This document shows positions 14,943-24,218 of a DNA stretch of 64,000 nt, piece after piece. Both the position numbers and the translations under genes were made by a program. The first letter of the stretch is position 1. The number at the start of each line of letters is the position of its first letter. Below the pieces are notes generated by a model. The model did no database searches and was not told where the DNA came from. It saw only the letters and a list, made by a program, of their open reading frames with translations. Origin of the DNA: HGM04593 sp045631905 (GTDB taxonomy: Bacteria > Bacteroidota > Bacteroidia > Bacteroidales > Bacteroidaceae); contig JAZQVO010000028.1 in the NCBI GenBank assembly GCA_045631905.1, positions 1-64,000 of the forward strand, read 5' to 3'.

Positions 14943-16823
14943 ATGGAACCGTTACTACATGAATGTGGTGTTGCGATGATTCGCTTGCGTAAACCCTTGA
15001 ACTATTACAAAGAAAAGTATGGAACTTGGGCCTATGGTATGAATAAGCTCTTTTTGCTTATGAATAAACAGTATAATCGTGGTCAGCAGGGCGCAGGTAT
15101 CTCCTGTGTGAAGTTGAAGGCTTCACCCGGTGAAGATTACATGTCGCGTGAGCGTGCCGAGGGTTCCGGCGCAATCTCTGAGGTTTTTGCTGCGGCCAAC
15201 AAAGATATAATCTCTCACCCCAAAGATATGAAAGGCAATGCCGAATATGCATATCGTAATTTTGCATTTGCCGGTGAACTTTATATGGGACACTTGCGCT
15301 ACTCGGCAACCGGGAAAACCGGCATGCAGTATGTGCACCCCTTCCTGCGTCGTAACAACTGGCGTGCCAAAAACCTTGCTTTGTGCGGAAACTTCCACAT
15401 AACAAATGTCGATGATGTTTTTCACGAACTTGTATCACATGGTCAGCACCCCCGAGTGCACGCCGATACATATATAATGCTCGAGCTCATGGGGCACCGT
15501 CTCGACCGCGAGGTAGAGCGCATCTTCAAGGAGTGTGAGCAAGAGGGCTTGGAGGGTATGGATATAACAAACTCAATAGAGGAGCGTGTCGATATAGCCA
15601 ACGTGTTGCGCACCTCGACTCCCATGCTCGACGGTGGTTACGTGTTCTGCGGAATAACAGGAAGCGGTGAGATGTTTACTATGCGCGACCCATGGGGAGT
15701 GCGCACCGCATATTGGTATGCCGACGATGAGGTGTTTGTTGTGGCAAGCGAGAGAGCCGCTTTGCAAACAGCCATGAATCTGAAAGCCGATGAGGTTATA
15801 GAGATGCAACCCGGTGAAGCCCTGATAATGAACAAGCGCGGAGACCTGCGTCGCGAAATAATTATACCTCAAAAAGCATTCCTTCCCTGCTCGTTCGAGA
15901 GAATATATTTTAGTCGCGGTAACGACGGCGATATATATAAGGAGCGCAAAATGCTTGGCTCCAACCTCAAAGAGCAGATACTAAAATCGATAAACTACGA
16001 CCTCGACAATACCGTCTTTTCATTTATCCCTAACACCGCCGAGATGGCATTCTATGGCATGGTAGAGGGTATGGAAGTGTATCTCAATGCTTGGAAGATG
16101 AAAGAGCTTACATCGGGTAAGGAGCTGTCGGTCGAAGAGATAGAGAATATTGTAACCAAAAAGGTGCGTCAGGAAAAGGTCGCCAACAAAGATATAAAGA
16201 TGCGTACTTTTATATCGACAGGCGACAAACGTAACGACCTTGCGGCACACGTTTACGATATCACATACGGCACAATAAAACCCAAAGTCGATAACCTTGT
16301 AGTCATCGACGACAGCATTGTGCGCGGAACAACACTCAAACAGAGCATCTTGAATATCCTCGACCGTTTGGAGCCCAAAAAGATTATTGTAGTATCTTCC
16401 TCGCCCCAAATTCGTTATCCCGACTACTATGGTATCGACATGGAGAAATTCGACCACTTTGTAGCATTTAAAGCAGCTTTGGAGTTGCTGTATGAGCGTG
16501 GTAAGAGAGCCATAATCGAGCAGACATACAAAGCTTGTCTCGATGAGCTCAAAAAGCCCGACACCGAGCAGGTAAACTGTACAAGAGCAATATACAAACC
16601 TTTTACACCCGACGAAATTTCGGTTAAGATAGGAGAGTTGCTCAAACCGGTAGACCTTAAAGCCGACCTCGAACTTGTGTTCCAAAGCCTTGAGGGACTT
16701 CATTCGGCTTGCCCCAACCACTTGGGCGACTGGTATTTCAGCGGAATATATCCCACCCCCGGTGGAAACAGGCTTGTAAACGAGGCCTTTGTAGAATATT
16801 ACGAGACATATTTATACAGATAA
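14943..16823 (+). CDS. Amidophosphoribosyltransferase-type enzyme (PurF family, long form)
   Basis: A 626-residue class II glutamine amidotransferase fused to a phosphoribosyltransferase domain. The start MEPLLHECGVAM puts Cys8 as the likely nucleophile after removal of a seven-residue propeptide, as in PurF. RGQQGAGIS and GHLRYSATG belong to the glutaminase fold, and VVIDDSIVRGTT near residue 455 is the PRPP-binding loop. At 626 residues it is well over the roughly 470-500 of ordinary PurF; long forms are, from memory, common in Bacteroidetes. It would make 5-phosphoribosylamine, the first step of purine synthesis, though a different acceptor is not excluded. carB follows after 19 bp. Confidence 0.88.
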   Translation: MEPLLHECGVAMIRLRKPLNYYKEKYGTWAYGMNKLFLLMNKQYNRGQQGAGISCVKLKASPGEDYMSRERAEGSGAISEVFAAANKDIISHPKDMKGNAEYAYRNFAFAGELYMGHLRYSATGKTGMQYVHPFLRRNNWRAKNLALCGNFHITNVDDVFHELVSHGQHPRVHADTYIMLELMGHRLDREVERIFKECEQEGLEGMDITNSIEERVDIANVLRTSTPMLDGGYVFCGITGSGEMFTMRDPWGVRTAYWYADDEVFVVASERAALQTAMNLKADEVIEMQPGEALIMNKRGDLRREIIIPQKAFLPCSFERIYFSRGNDGDIYKERKMLGSNLKEQILKSINYDLDNTVFSFIPNTAEMAFYGMVEGMEVYLNAWKMKELTSGKELSVEEIENIVTKKVRQEKVANKDIKMRTFISTGDKRNDLAAHVYDITYGTIKPKVDNLVVIDDSIVRGTTLKQSILNILDRLEPKKIIVVSSSPQIRYPDYYGIDMEKFDHFVAFKAALELLYERGKRAIIEQTYKACLDELKKPDTEQVNCTRAIYKPFTPDEISVKIGELLKPVDLKADLELVFQSLEGLHSACPNHLGDWYFSGIYPTPGGNRLVNEAFVEYYETYLYR

Positions 16824-16842
16824 AACCAAATATAATAAAGAT

Positions 16843-19800
16843 ATGAAGGAAAAACTTAAAAAAGTATTGCTGTTAGGTTCAGGTGCGTTGCGCATCGGTC
16901 AAGCCGGAGAGTTTGACTACTCAGGCTCGCAAGCATTGAAAGCATTGCGCGAAGAGGGTATACAATCGGTGCTTATCAACCCTAACGTAGCAACTATACA
17001 GACATCGGAAGGTATAGCCGATAAGGTGTACTTCCTCCCCGTAGATGTCCGTAATGTCGAAGAGATTATAAAGAAGGAGCGTCCCGACGGAATTTTGCTC
17101 GCGTTCGGTGGTCAGACAGCACTTAACTGCGGAACAGAGCTCTACCAGAAAGGAATACTCGAAAAGTACGGAGTAAAAGTACTTGGAACATCGGTAGAGG
17201 CAATTATGTACACCGAGGACCGCGACCTCTTTGTAAAGAAGCTCGATGAGATACCCATGAAGACACCCGTCAGCCAAGCAGTTGAAAGCATGGAAGATGC
17301 CCTTAAAGCGGCTCACGAGATAGGCTTCCCCGTGATGGTACGTTCGGCCTATGCACTTGGCGGTCTCGGTAGCGGTATCTGTCGCGACGAAGAGAGCTTT
17401 GTGAAACTCGCCGAGAGTGCCTTCACATTCTCGAGCCAGATACTTGTTGAGGAGTCTTTGAAAGGCTGGAAAGAGATAGAGTTTGAGGTTATCCGCGATG
17501 CCAACGACCACTGTTTCACCGTGGCAAGCATGGAGAACTTCGACCCCCTCGGCATACACACAGGTGAGTCGATAGTGGTTGCTCCCACATGCTCGCTCAG
17601 CGAAGAACAAGTTAAATATTTGCAGGAAATTTCGGTAAAAGCAATCCGCCATCTTGGTATCGTGGGTGAGTGTAACATACAGTATGCATTCAATGCTGAA
17701 ACAAACGACTACCGCGTAATTGAGGTTAATGCTCGTTTGAGCCGTTCATCGGCACTTGCATCAAAAGCAACAGGTTACCCCCTTGCATTTGTGGCAGCAA
17801 AGATAGCACTTGGTTACACACTTGACCAGATAGGCGAGATGGGTACTCCCAACTCGGCATACAAAGCCCCCGAGCTCGACTATTTGATATGTAAAATACC
17901 TCGTTGGGACTTGACAAAGTTTGCCGGAGTATCACGCCAGATTGGTTCGAGCATGAAGTCGGTGGGCGAAATTATGTCCATCGGTCGCAGTTTCGAGGAG
18001 GTAATCCAGAAAGGATTGCGTATGATAGGCCAGGGTATGCACGGTTTTGTGGGCAACGAACATACACACTTCGACAACCTCGACGAAGAGCTTGCCAACC
18101 CCACCGATATGCGCATCTTCTCCATCGCATCGGCTTTGGAGCAAGGTTACACAGTAGAGCGCATCAGCGAACTCACAAAGATAGATCCTTGGTTCCTCGG
18201 CAAGTTGAAAAATATTGTCGATTATAAAGAGGTGCTCTCATCGTATAACACCTTGGAGGAATTGCCCGAGGAGGTTCTTCGTCAAGCAAAAGTACTTGGC
18301 TTCTCCGACTTCCAGATAGCTCGTTTTGTGTTGAAAGACGAGAAAAACATGGAGACAGGCAACCTTGCAGTGCGTGCACGTCGTAAAGAACTAAATATAC
18401 TCCCCGCTGTCAAGCGCATTAACACCGTAGCATCGGAACACCCCGAACTTACCAACTACCTATACATGACCTATGGTGCAAAGGGATACGATGTAAACTA
18501 CTACAAGACCGACAAAGCAGTTGTAGTGCTCGGTTCAGGTGCCTACCGCATCGGTTCATCGGTTGAGTTCGACTGGTGCTCGGTAAACGCAGTGCAGACA
18601 GCCCGTAAGCTTGGTTACAAATCTATAATGATAAACTATAACCCCGAAACAGTATCTACCGACTATGATATGTGCGACCGTCTCTACTTCGACGAGCTCT
18701 CGTTTGAGCGCGTACTCGACGTTATAGACTTGGAGCAACCCGGCGGTGTTATAGTATCGGTTGGCGGCCAGATACCCAACAACCTCGCGATGAAATTACA
18801 TCGTCAGTCGGTGCCCATTCTTGGAACATCGCCCCTCTCAATCGACCGTGCCGAGAACCGTCACAAGTTCTCAGCTATGCTCGACCAGCTCGGTATCGAC
18901 CAGCCCGCATGGAAAGAGCTTACCAGCATCGAGGACATGGAGGCTTTTGTGGCAAAAGTAGGTTACCCCGTGCTTGTACGTCCCTCGTACGTGCTATCGG
19001 GTGCAGCCATGAATGTGTGCTACAACGAAGAGGAGTTGCGTGAGTTCCTCAAAATGGCGGCCGACGTTTCGAAAGAGTTCCCCGTTGTTGTTTCTCAATT
19101 TATGATAGACACCAAGGAGATAGAGTTCGACGCGGTAGCACAGAACGGCGAGGTAGTGGAGTATGCAATATCAGAGCATGTAGAATTTGCCGGAGTTCAC
19201 TCGGGCGATGCCACACTTGTGTTCCCTGCACAGAAGATTTATTTCGAAACAGCCCGTCGCATAAAGAAGATAAGCCGTCGCATTGCAAAAGAGCTCAACA
19301 TCTCGGGCCCCTTCAATATTCAGTTCCTTGCAAAGAACAACGAGGTAAAAGTTATCGAGTGTAACCTTCGCGCTTCGCGTTCGTTCCCCTTCGTGTCGAA
19401 GATACTAAAACGTAACTTCATCGAGACAGCCACACGCATCATGCTTGGTGCTCCTTACAGCCGTCCCGACAAGTCGGCCTTCGACATCGACTGGATAGGA
19501 GTTAAGGCTTCACAGTTCTCGTTCTCTCGTTTGCACAAGGCCGACCCTGTGCTCGGTGTCGATATGTCATCGACCGGTGAGGTAGGTTGCATAGGCGACG
19601 ACTTTGAGGAGGCATTGCTCAACGCTATGATAGCAGTAGGCTACAATGTACCCGAGAAGAATGTAATGGTATCTTCGGGTGCCTCAAAATCGAAAGTCGA
19701 CCTGCTTGAATCCACAGCAGTGCTTGCGCAAAAGGGCTACAATATCTATGCAACGATGGGAACAGCAAAATTCCTTAACGAGAACGGAATTAATGCAACA

Positions 19801-20064
19801 CCCGTTATGTGGCCCGACGAGAACCCCGATGCCGAGAATAATGTTATGCAGATGATTGCCGACCATCGTTTCGACCTCATAATAAATATCCCGAAGAACC
19901 ACACCAAGCGTGAGCTTACCAACGGATACAGAATACGTCGTGCGGCAATCGACCACAATATCCCTCTTATCACAAACGCTCGTCTTGCAAGTGCCTTCAT
20001 ACGTGCATTCTGCAAAATAGATGTAAACGAGCTCCCCGTGAAGAGCTGGGACGAATTTAAGTAA
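16843..20064 (+). CDS. carB: Carbamoyl-phosphate synthase large subunit
   Basis: A 1073-residue protein with two homologous ATP-grasp halves. The first opens KVLLLGSGALRIGQAGEFDYSG, the second KAVVVLGSGAYRIGSSVEFDWC; both carry the GGQ loop (GGQTALNCG, GGQIPNN) and conserved ENAR-like motifs. It makes carbamoyl phosphate for pyrimidine and arginine synthesis from bicarbonate, ATP and ammonia delivered by CarA. The usual small-subunit gene carA is not adjacent; the immediate upstream partner is the PurF-type amidotransferase. The C-terminal allosteric domain (VPEKNVMVSSGASKSKVDLLES) is intact. Confidence 0.97.
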   Translation: MKEKLKKVLLLGSGALRIGQAGEFDYSGSQALKALREEGIQSVLINPNVATIQTSEGIADKVYFLPVDVRNVEEIIKKERPDGILLAFGGQTALNCGTELYQKGILEKYGVKVLGTSVEAIMYTEDRDLFVKKLDEIPMKTPVSQAVESMEDALKAAHEIGFPVMVRSAYALGGLGSGICRDEESFVKLAESAFTFSSQILVEESLKGWKEIEFEVIRDANDHCFTVASMENFDPLGIHTGESIVVAPTCSLSEEQVKYLQEISVKAIRHLGIVGECNIQYAFNAETNDYRVIEVNARLSRSSALASKATGYPLAFVAAKIALGYTLDQIGEMGTPNSAYKAPELDYLICKIPRWDLTKFAGVSRQIGSSMKSVGEIMSIGRSFEEVIQKGLRMIGQGMHGFVGNEHTHFDNLDEELANPTDMRIFSIASALEQGYTVERISELTKIDPWFLGKLKNIVDYKEVLSSYNTLEELPEEVLRQAKVLGFSDFQIARFVLKDEKNMETGNLAVRARRKELNILPAVKRINTVASEHPELTNYLYMTYGAKGYDVNYYKTDKAVVVLGSGAYRIGSSVEFDWCSVNAVQTARKLGYKSIMINYNPETVSTDYDMCDRLYFDELSFERVLDVIDLEQPGGVIVSVGGQIPNNLAMKLHRQSVPILGTSPLSIDRAENRHKFSAMLDQLGIDQPAWKELTSIEDMEAFVAKVGYPVLVRPSYVLSGAAMNVCYNEEELREFLKMAADVSKEFPVVVSQFMIDTKEIEFDAVAQNGEVVEYAISEHVEFAGVHSGDATLVFPAQKIYFETARRIKKISRRIAKELNISGPFNIQFLAKNNEVKVIECNLRASRSFPFVSKILKRNFIETATRIMLGAPYSRPDKSAFDIDWIGVKASQFSFSRLHKADPVLGVDMSSTGEVGCIGDDFEEALLNAMIAVGYNVPEKNVMVSSGASKSKVDLLESTAVLAQKGYNIYATMGTAKFLNENGINATPVMWPDENPDAENNVMQMIADHRFDLIINIPKNHTKRELTNGYRIRRAAIDHNIPLITNARLASAFIRAFCKIDVNELPVKSWDEFK

Positions 20065-20088
20065 ACTCTACATACCTTATTATATTAA

Positions 20089-20118
20089 AGCAGGTGGCAT
20101 ATGCCACCTGCTTTTTTT
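20089..20118 (+). terminator. Terminator after carB
   Basis: AGCAGGTGGCAT joined directly to its reverse complement ATGCCACCTGCT, then a run of T. Confidence 0.93.
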
Positions 20119-20236
20119 GTCCAATCACCACGAAATCTTGTATTCCGGTGTAAAAGGTATGTATGATTATAAATGAATAAAAGCATCCGAAAAACAGAAA
20201 ATATTGCAAACTGAAAATATTTTTCATTTAATCTAT

Positions 20237-20266
20237 TGCATGTTTGAAAAAAAGTTTATACCTTTG
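20237..20266 (+). promoter_or_regulatory. Promoter of tRNA-His
   Basis: TTG at 20237-20239, 19 bp, then TACCTTTG at 20259-20266, about 33 bp before the tRNA. Confidence 0.7.
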
Positions 20267-20298
20267 CATCGCTTTTGAGGTTAAAACCTCGGCTAAAT

Positions 20299-20373
20299 GG
20301 TGGTTATAGTTCAGTTGGTTAGAGCGTCAGATTGTGGTTCTGAATGTCGTGGGTTCGAGTCCCACTATCCACC
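20299..20373 (+). tRNA. tRNA-His (anticodon GTG)
   Basis: Complete cloverleaf with the extra 5' G (20299) opposite C73, anticodon loop TTGTGGT, and T arm GTGGG TTCGAGT CCCAC. The acceptor arms GTGGTTA and TATCCAC leave a T-T mismatch at pair 5-68. The next three bases are CCA, which may be encoded. Confidence 0.96.
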
Positions 20374-20377
20374 CCAA

Positions 20378-20407
20378 AGAGAGAAGTTACAACTTCTCTC
20401 TTTTTTT
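20378..20407 (+). terminator. Terminator after tRNA-His
   Basis: AGAGAGAAGTT, AC, AACTTCTCTCT, then T6. Confidence 0.92.
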
Positions 20408-20480
20408 GTTTATTGTCACCTATAATTTGTTTCTTAATGTGCTAATAACTATATTCGCAATATAAAACGAATGTGTTATT

Positions 20481-20990
20481 ATGAAGAGGCTTTTAATTTG
20501 TGTTATAATATCAATCTTCGCGGTAAGCATGCATGCAAATGTAACCGGTGAGCTTCAATCGCAGATAAAGAAAAAACAGGCAACAAAAGACGTTGTAGTC
20601 ATGCCACAATATCCCGGTGGTCACGAAAAAATGATAGATTATCTGTTCGTTGAAACCGACTATCCTCAGGAGGCATACGACAATCACGAGGTGGGCGAGG
20701 TACTTGTGGGTTTCACTGTGGAAGCCGATGGTTACATCTCCATGGCACAAGTGCTGAAAGGCGTCTCCCCATCGCTCGATGCCGAAGCGGTGCGCGTAGT
20801 TAAAAGTATGCCCAAGTGGATACCGGGAACGCGTAACGGTCGTCCTGTGCGTGCAGAACTTACAATACCAATAAATTTCAAACTCATTCAGAAAAACCAT
20901 TATTACAATGCAAAAAGAATGGAGAATGGGATAACCAAAATGAAAGCTCGTGAAAAACGTAAGGCCGCAAAATGGTGGTCGGGAGAGTAA
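20481..20990 (+). CDS. Exported TonB C-terminal domain protein
   Basis: A 169-residue protein with a short signal peptide (MKRLLICVIISIFAVSMHA) and a TonB C-terminal domain from PQYPGGHEKMIDYLF through VGEVLVGFTVEADGYI, VLKGVSPSLDAEAVRVVKSMP, KWIPGTRNGRPV and IPINFKL. Such single-domain proteins are numerous in Bacteroidetes and sit in the periplasm; they lack the N-terminal anchor and proline linker of TonB itself, so classical energy transduction is doubtful. The last 30 residues are very basic. The aminopeptidase gene starts 4 bp after its stop. Confidence 0.87.
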   Translation: MKRLLICVIISIFAVSMHANVTGELQSQIKKKQATKDVVVMPQYPGGHEKMIDYLFVETDYPQEAYDNHEVGEVLVGFTVEADGYISMAQVLKGVSPSLDAEAVRVVKSMPKWIPGTRNGRPVRAELTIPINFKLIQKNHYYNAKRMENGITKMKAREKRKAAKWWSGE

Positions 20991-20994
20991 AAAT

Positions 20995-22779
20995 ATGAAG
21001 AAGAACGAAATAAAAAAAAGAGTAGAGGCACTTCGCGCATATATGCGCAGGAGAGGCCTCTCGGCATTTATAGTAGTGAGCAGTGACGCTCATTGCAGTG
21101 AATATGTGGCCGATTGCTGGAAGTCGCGTGAGTGGCTCACAGGTTTCGATGGCTCGGCAGGTACAGCGGTTGTAACCCTCAGCGAAGCCGCTTTGTGGAC
21201 CGACTCGCGTTATTGGCTTGCCGGAGAGCAGGCCTTGCAATCGACAGGTATTGAGCTTATGAAAGCCGGTCACCCGGAGACACCCACCATCGTGTCGTGG
21301 CTGTGCGAAAAGCTTAGTGCCGGCGACAAGGTTGGTGTAGATGGCACAGTGTGTTCGATAATTGAAACAGACGATTGGGCCGAGGGACTCGAAAGTTGCG
21401 GAATAGCACTCGACGCATCGCACACACCCTTTGAGGAGATTTGGGAAGGTCGCCCCAGTATGCCACAAGGTAAAATAAGCATAATGCCCCTTGAGCTGTG
21501 TGGTGAGAGCGTGTCGGATAAACTTAAACGTCTGCGTGAGAGCCTTGCCGAAAAAGGTGCCGAAGCTATGCTCGTGACAATGCTCGACGAGGTTGCATGG
21601 CTTGCCAACATACGCGGTAACGACGTTGAGTATAACCCCGTGGCTGTGGCATACATGTATGTCACACAGCGCGAAGCAACCCTTTTCACCCTTCCCGAGA
21701 AACTTACACCCGAGGTCTCAGCGCATCTTGCATCGGCCGGTATATCAACCGCGCATTATAACGATATTTGGGCAAAACTATCCTCTGCAACCGAAAAGAG
21801 CATTTTATTGCAACCCGATCGTTGCAACTGTGCAGTGCTTGTGCATCTGAGCGGAGAGTGCACCCCGGTTTATGCCGCCTCGCCCATAGCCGCCATGAAG
21901 GCCGTGAAAAACGAGGTCGAGATAAAAGGTTTCAAGCGTGCGATGCTCTCCGAAGGGGTTGCCATGGTGAAGCTCCTGCATTGGTTGAAAGGGGCTGTAA
22001 AAGAGGGTGGTGTAACGGAAATTATGGTAGACCGAAAGCTCACGAGTTATCGCAGTGCCGATGCCGAGTACACCGGTCTCAGTTTCTCCACAATAGCAGC
22101 CTATGGCCCCAACGCCGCCATAGTGCATTACGAGCCCACCGAGGAGAATCATGCAACACTCCAACCACGAGGCTTTCTTCTGCTCGACTGCGGGGGACAG
22201 TATCGTTGCGGTACCACCGACATAACCCGTACCATACCACTTGGTCCTTTGTCCGACGAGGAGCGTCGCGATTATACTTTGGTTCTTCGCGGTCACATAT
22301 CGCTTGCTATGGCACGTTTCCCGCTTGGCACCTGCGGTACACAACTCGACGTGCTTGCCCGTCAGTGGTTGTGGCAGGAGGGAGAGAACTATCTCCATGG
22401 CACAGGGCACGGAGTAGGGCACTTTCTCAATGTACACGAAGGTCCGCACCAGATACGCATGAATAATATGCCCGCACCGCTCATTCCCGGTGCCACAGTA
22501 ACAAACGAGCCGGGGCTCTATAAGGCCGGTCGCCATGGAATACGCATAGAAAACACCATGCTGGTAACATCTTTTGCTACCACCGAGTTTGGTGAGTTTT
22601 GTGCTTTGGAACCACTCACATTATGCCCCATAGATACAACAGCCATAGTGCCCGAGCTCTTGGGAAAAGAGGCAACAGAGTATCTTAATACCTACCATGC
22701 AAAGGTGTACGAAAAACTATCGCCCTTTCTCGAAGGTGAGGAGCTGAATTTCCTTAAAAAAGCCTGTGAGGCAATATGA
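20995..22779 (+). CDS. Xaa-Pro aminopeptidase (M24B)
   Basis: A 594-residue cytoplasmic metallopeptidase that removes N-terminal residues preceding proline. It has the long three-domain layout of eukaryote-like aminopeptidase P: a creatinase N-domain (DAHCSEYVADCWKSREWLTGFDGSAGTAVV), a middle domain, and the pita-bread catalytic domain with metal ligands in LLDCGGQYRCGTTDITRT, GTGHGVGHFLNVHEGP and NEPGLYKAGRHGIRIEN. I chose the ATG at 20995 (MKKNEIKKRV) over an upstream one inside the TonB-domain gene. The stop overlaps the next gene by four bases. Confidence 0.93.
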   Translation: MKKNEIKKRVEALRAYMRRRGLSAFIVVSSDAHCSEYVADCWKSREWLTGFDGSAGTAVVTLSEAALWTDSRYWLAGEQALQSTGIELMKAGHPETPTIVSWLCEKLSAGDKVGVDGTVCSIIETDDWAEGLESCGIALDASHTPFEEIWEGRPSMPQGKISIMPLELCGESVSDKLKRLRESLAEKGAEAMLVTMLDEVAWLANIRGNDVEYNPVAVAYMYVTQREATLFTLPEKLTPEVSAHLASAGISTAHYNDIWAKLSSATEKSILLQPDRCNCAVLVHLSGECTPVYAASPIAAMKAVKNEVEIKGFKRAMLSEGVAMVKLLHWLKGAVKEGGVTEIMVDRKLTSYRSADAEYTGLSFSTIAAYGPNAAIVHYEPTEENHATLQPRGFLLLDCGGQYRCGTTDITRTIPLGPLSDEERRDYTLVLRGHISLAMARFPLGTCGTQLDVLARQWLWQEGENYLHGTGHGVGHFLNVHEGPHQIRMNNMPAPLIPGATVTNEPGLYKAGRHGIRIENTMLVTSFATTEFGEFCALEPLTLCPIDTTAIVPELLGKEATEYLNTYHAKVYEKLSPFLEGEELNFLKKACEAI

Positions 22780-23603
22780 TGAGATACATATATTCTATAT
22801 TGCTTTCACTCTCACTCTTGTTTGTCGCTTGTGACAGCAGGGTAGACAGCTACCCCTCCATCGACATTATCGCTCATGCCGGAGGCGTGGCTCATGGGTG
22901 TTTGGGGACAAATTCCCGTGAGGCTTTGGAGCACTCTCTCCTCGAAGAGTATCGTTTTGTAGAGTTCGACTTTCTATTTACAGCCGACAGCGTTCTTGTT
23001 GCTGTTCACGATTGGGAGAGCTTTAACAAACGCACCGGTCACGAACATAAAGGCGATTCGGCACCCACCTATAAAGAGTTCAAGTCACGGCTCATCGACG
23101 AAGTTTTTACACCTCTCTCAGCCGCCGAGATAAACGAGGTTTTTGAGCAAGATACAACCCTCTGCCTTGTTACCGATAAAATATCTTCGCCTCGCGTGTT
23201 GGAGAGATATTTCCCCAATATAAAAGAGCGCATGGTGGTAGAGGCTTTCAGCTACGACGATTATATGGCTTTGCAGGAGCTCGGATATTACAGAGTGCTC
23301 TATTCGTGCATGGCAAGCGACCTGTACCAAGCGGTCTTTAAGCATCTTCTCTTTCATCGACTGTTTGCCGGCCCCAAAATAGAGTGGATAACAATGTATA
23401 GCGGCGAACTCGACAACCTCTTTTTTCGCATAATGGAGGTCCTGTCGGCATTTAAGATGGCTGTCTTCACGATTAATGACTACTCCGAAATTCCGCACAA
23501 TTTATTGCCGAAGGTCGGTATGGTTTATAGCGATATTTTGGGCCCCGTGTGGGATTATTCGTGCGATTACTTTAAAGCCGGGAACCGGCGCAACAAGCGT
23601 TGA
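22776..23603 (+). CDS. Lipoprotein of the glycerophosphodiester phosphodiesterase family
   Basis: A 275-residue protein with a lipoprotein signal (LLSLSLLFVAC, modified Cys near residue 19). The mature part resembles GDPD enzymes: IIAHAGGVAHG, then NSREALEHSLLEEYRFVEFDFLFTAD and LVAVHDWESF, which give the expected His, Glu, Asp and His. Substitutions around the first motif (AHAGG rather than AHRG) leave activity uncertain; it may hydrolyse a phospholipid head group at the cell envelope. The start overlaps the aminopeptidase stop (ATGA). Confidence 0.75.
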   Translation: MMRYIYSILLSLSLLFVACDSRVDSYPSIDIIAHAGGVAHGCLGTNSREALEHSLLEEYRFVEFDFLFTADSVLVAVHDWESFNKRTGHEHKGDSAPTYKEFKSRLIDEVFTPLSAAEINEVFEQDTTLCLVTDKISSPRVLERYFPNIKERMVVEAFSYDDYMALQELGYYRVLYSCMASDLYQAVFKHLLFHRLFAGPKIEWITMYSGELDNLFFRIMEVLSAFKMAVFTINDYSEIPHNLLPKVGMVYSDILGPVWDYSCDYFKAGNRRNKR

Positions 23604-23616
23604 AGATAGAAACAGA

Positions 23617-23642
23617 AAAGCGAGCAATTATGCTCGCTTTTT
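23617..23642 (+). terminator. Terminator after the GDPD-like gene
   Basis: AGCGAGCA and TGCTCGCT arms with a short loop and a T-run. Confidence 0.88.
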
Positions 23643-23723
23643 CTGTTTACTAAACCTCTCACGCAACACGTAGTACAAAAAAATATGTTTTCTACGCTTT
23701 TGTGTTATATGGTGTTTCTTGTT

Positions 23724-24218
23724 TTACTCCTCTTCGTCGGGGGTGTGTAGTATAAGTGTTGTTGCTCCAAGCGTTATTATCGCGCCGGCCTCTATGCGTT
23801 GGCGTTCTCTGTTGCCGAGTATGCGGTTCATGACAAATGTGCCTGTAACACTCTGGTTGTCGCGAATAGTATAAATAATTTCGTCACCGTAACCGCGTTT
23901 TACGTTTATTATACAATGACGACGGTCCATGCTGGGGTCGGTTGTTTCAATAGGCAGTGAAACAACTGTTCCTTTGTTGTATCGGCCAATAAGGTTGTCG
24001 CCCTCGGCAAGTGGAAGCACCTGTTTAAAACAGAAACGGTTTTCTATTACAACCAAGTATCCGAGGTCTTCGGTTTCAATCTCTTCATCTTCTCCTATGC
24101 GCACCGTGAAGCTTTTTCTACACTGCTCACACTCAAACACGAGTGATTGTCCCTCTTTATAACCCGAGGGATCGAAGTCGATAACATGGTCGCACTTAGG
24201 GCAAATAATTTTCTTCAT
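23724..24218 (-). CDS. FHA-domain protein with N-terminal zinc ribbon
   Basis: A 164-residue cytoplasmic protein. Residues 1-40 hold a probable zinc ribbon (ICPKCDH and FECEQCRKSF, an MJ0042-like pattern). A forkhead-associated domain follows, with GRYNKG and the conserved serine/histidine region DPSMDRRHCIINV; it would bind phosphothreonine peptides. The ATG at 24218 overlaps the upstream stop by one base (TAATG), so translation is coupled to the HU/SPOR gene. The partner kinase is not in the window. Confidence 0.85.
   Translation of the reverse strand: MKKIICPKCDHVIDFDPSGYKEGQSLVFECEQCRKSFTVRIGEDEEIETEDLGYLVVIENRFCFKQVLPLAEGDNLIGRYNKGTVVSLPIETTDPSMDRRHCIINVKRGYGDEIIYTIRDNQSVTGTFVMNRILGNRERQRIEAGAIITLGATTLILHTPDEEE

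Noticed and set aside
16020..16721. Open frame of 233 codons opposite the PurF-type gene
   Set aside because: It lies wholly within a confidently identified enzyme gene and shows no recognisable motif.
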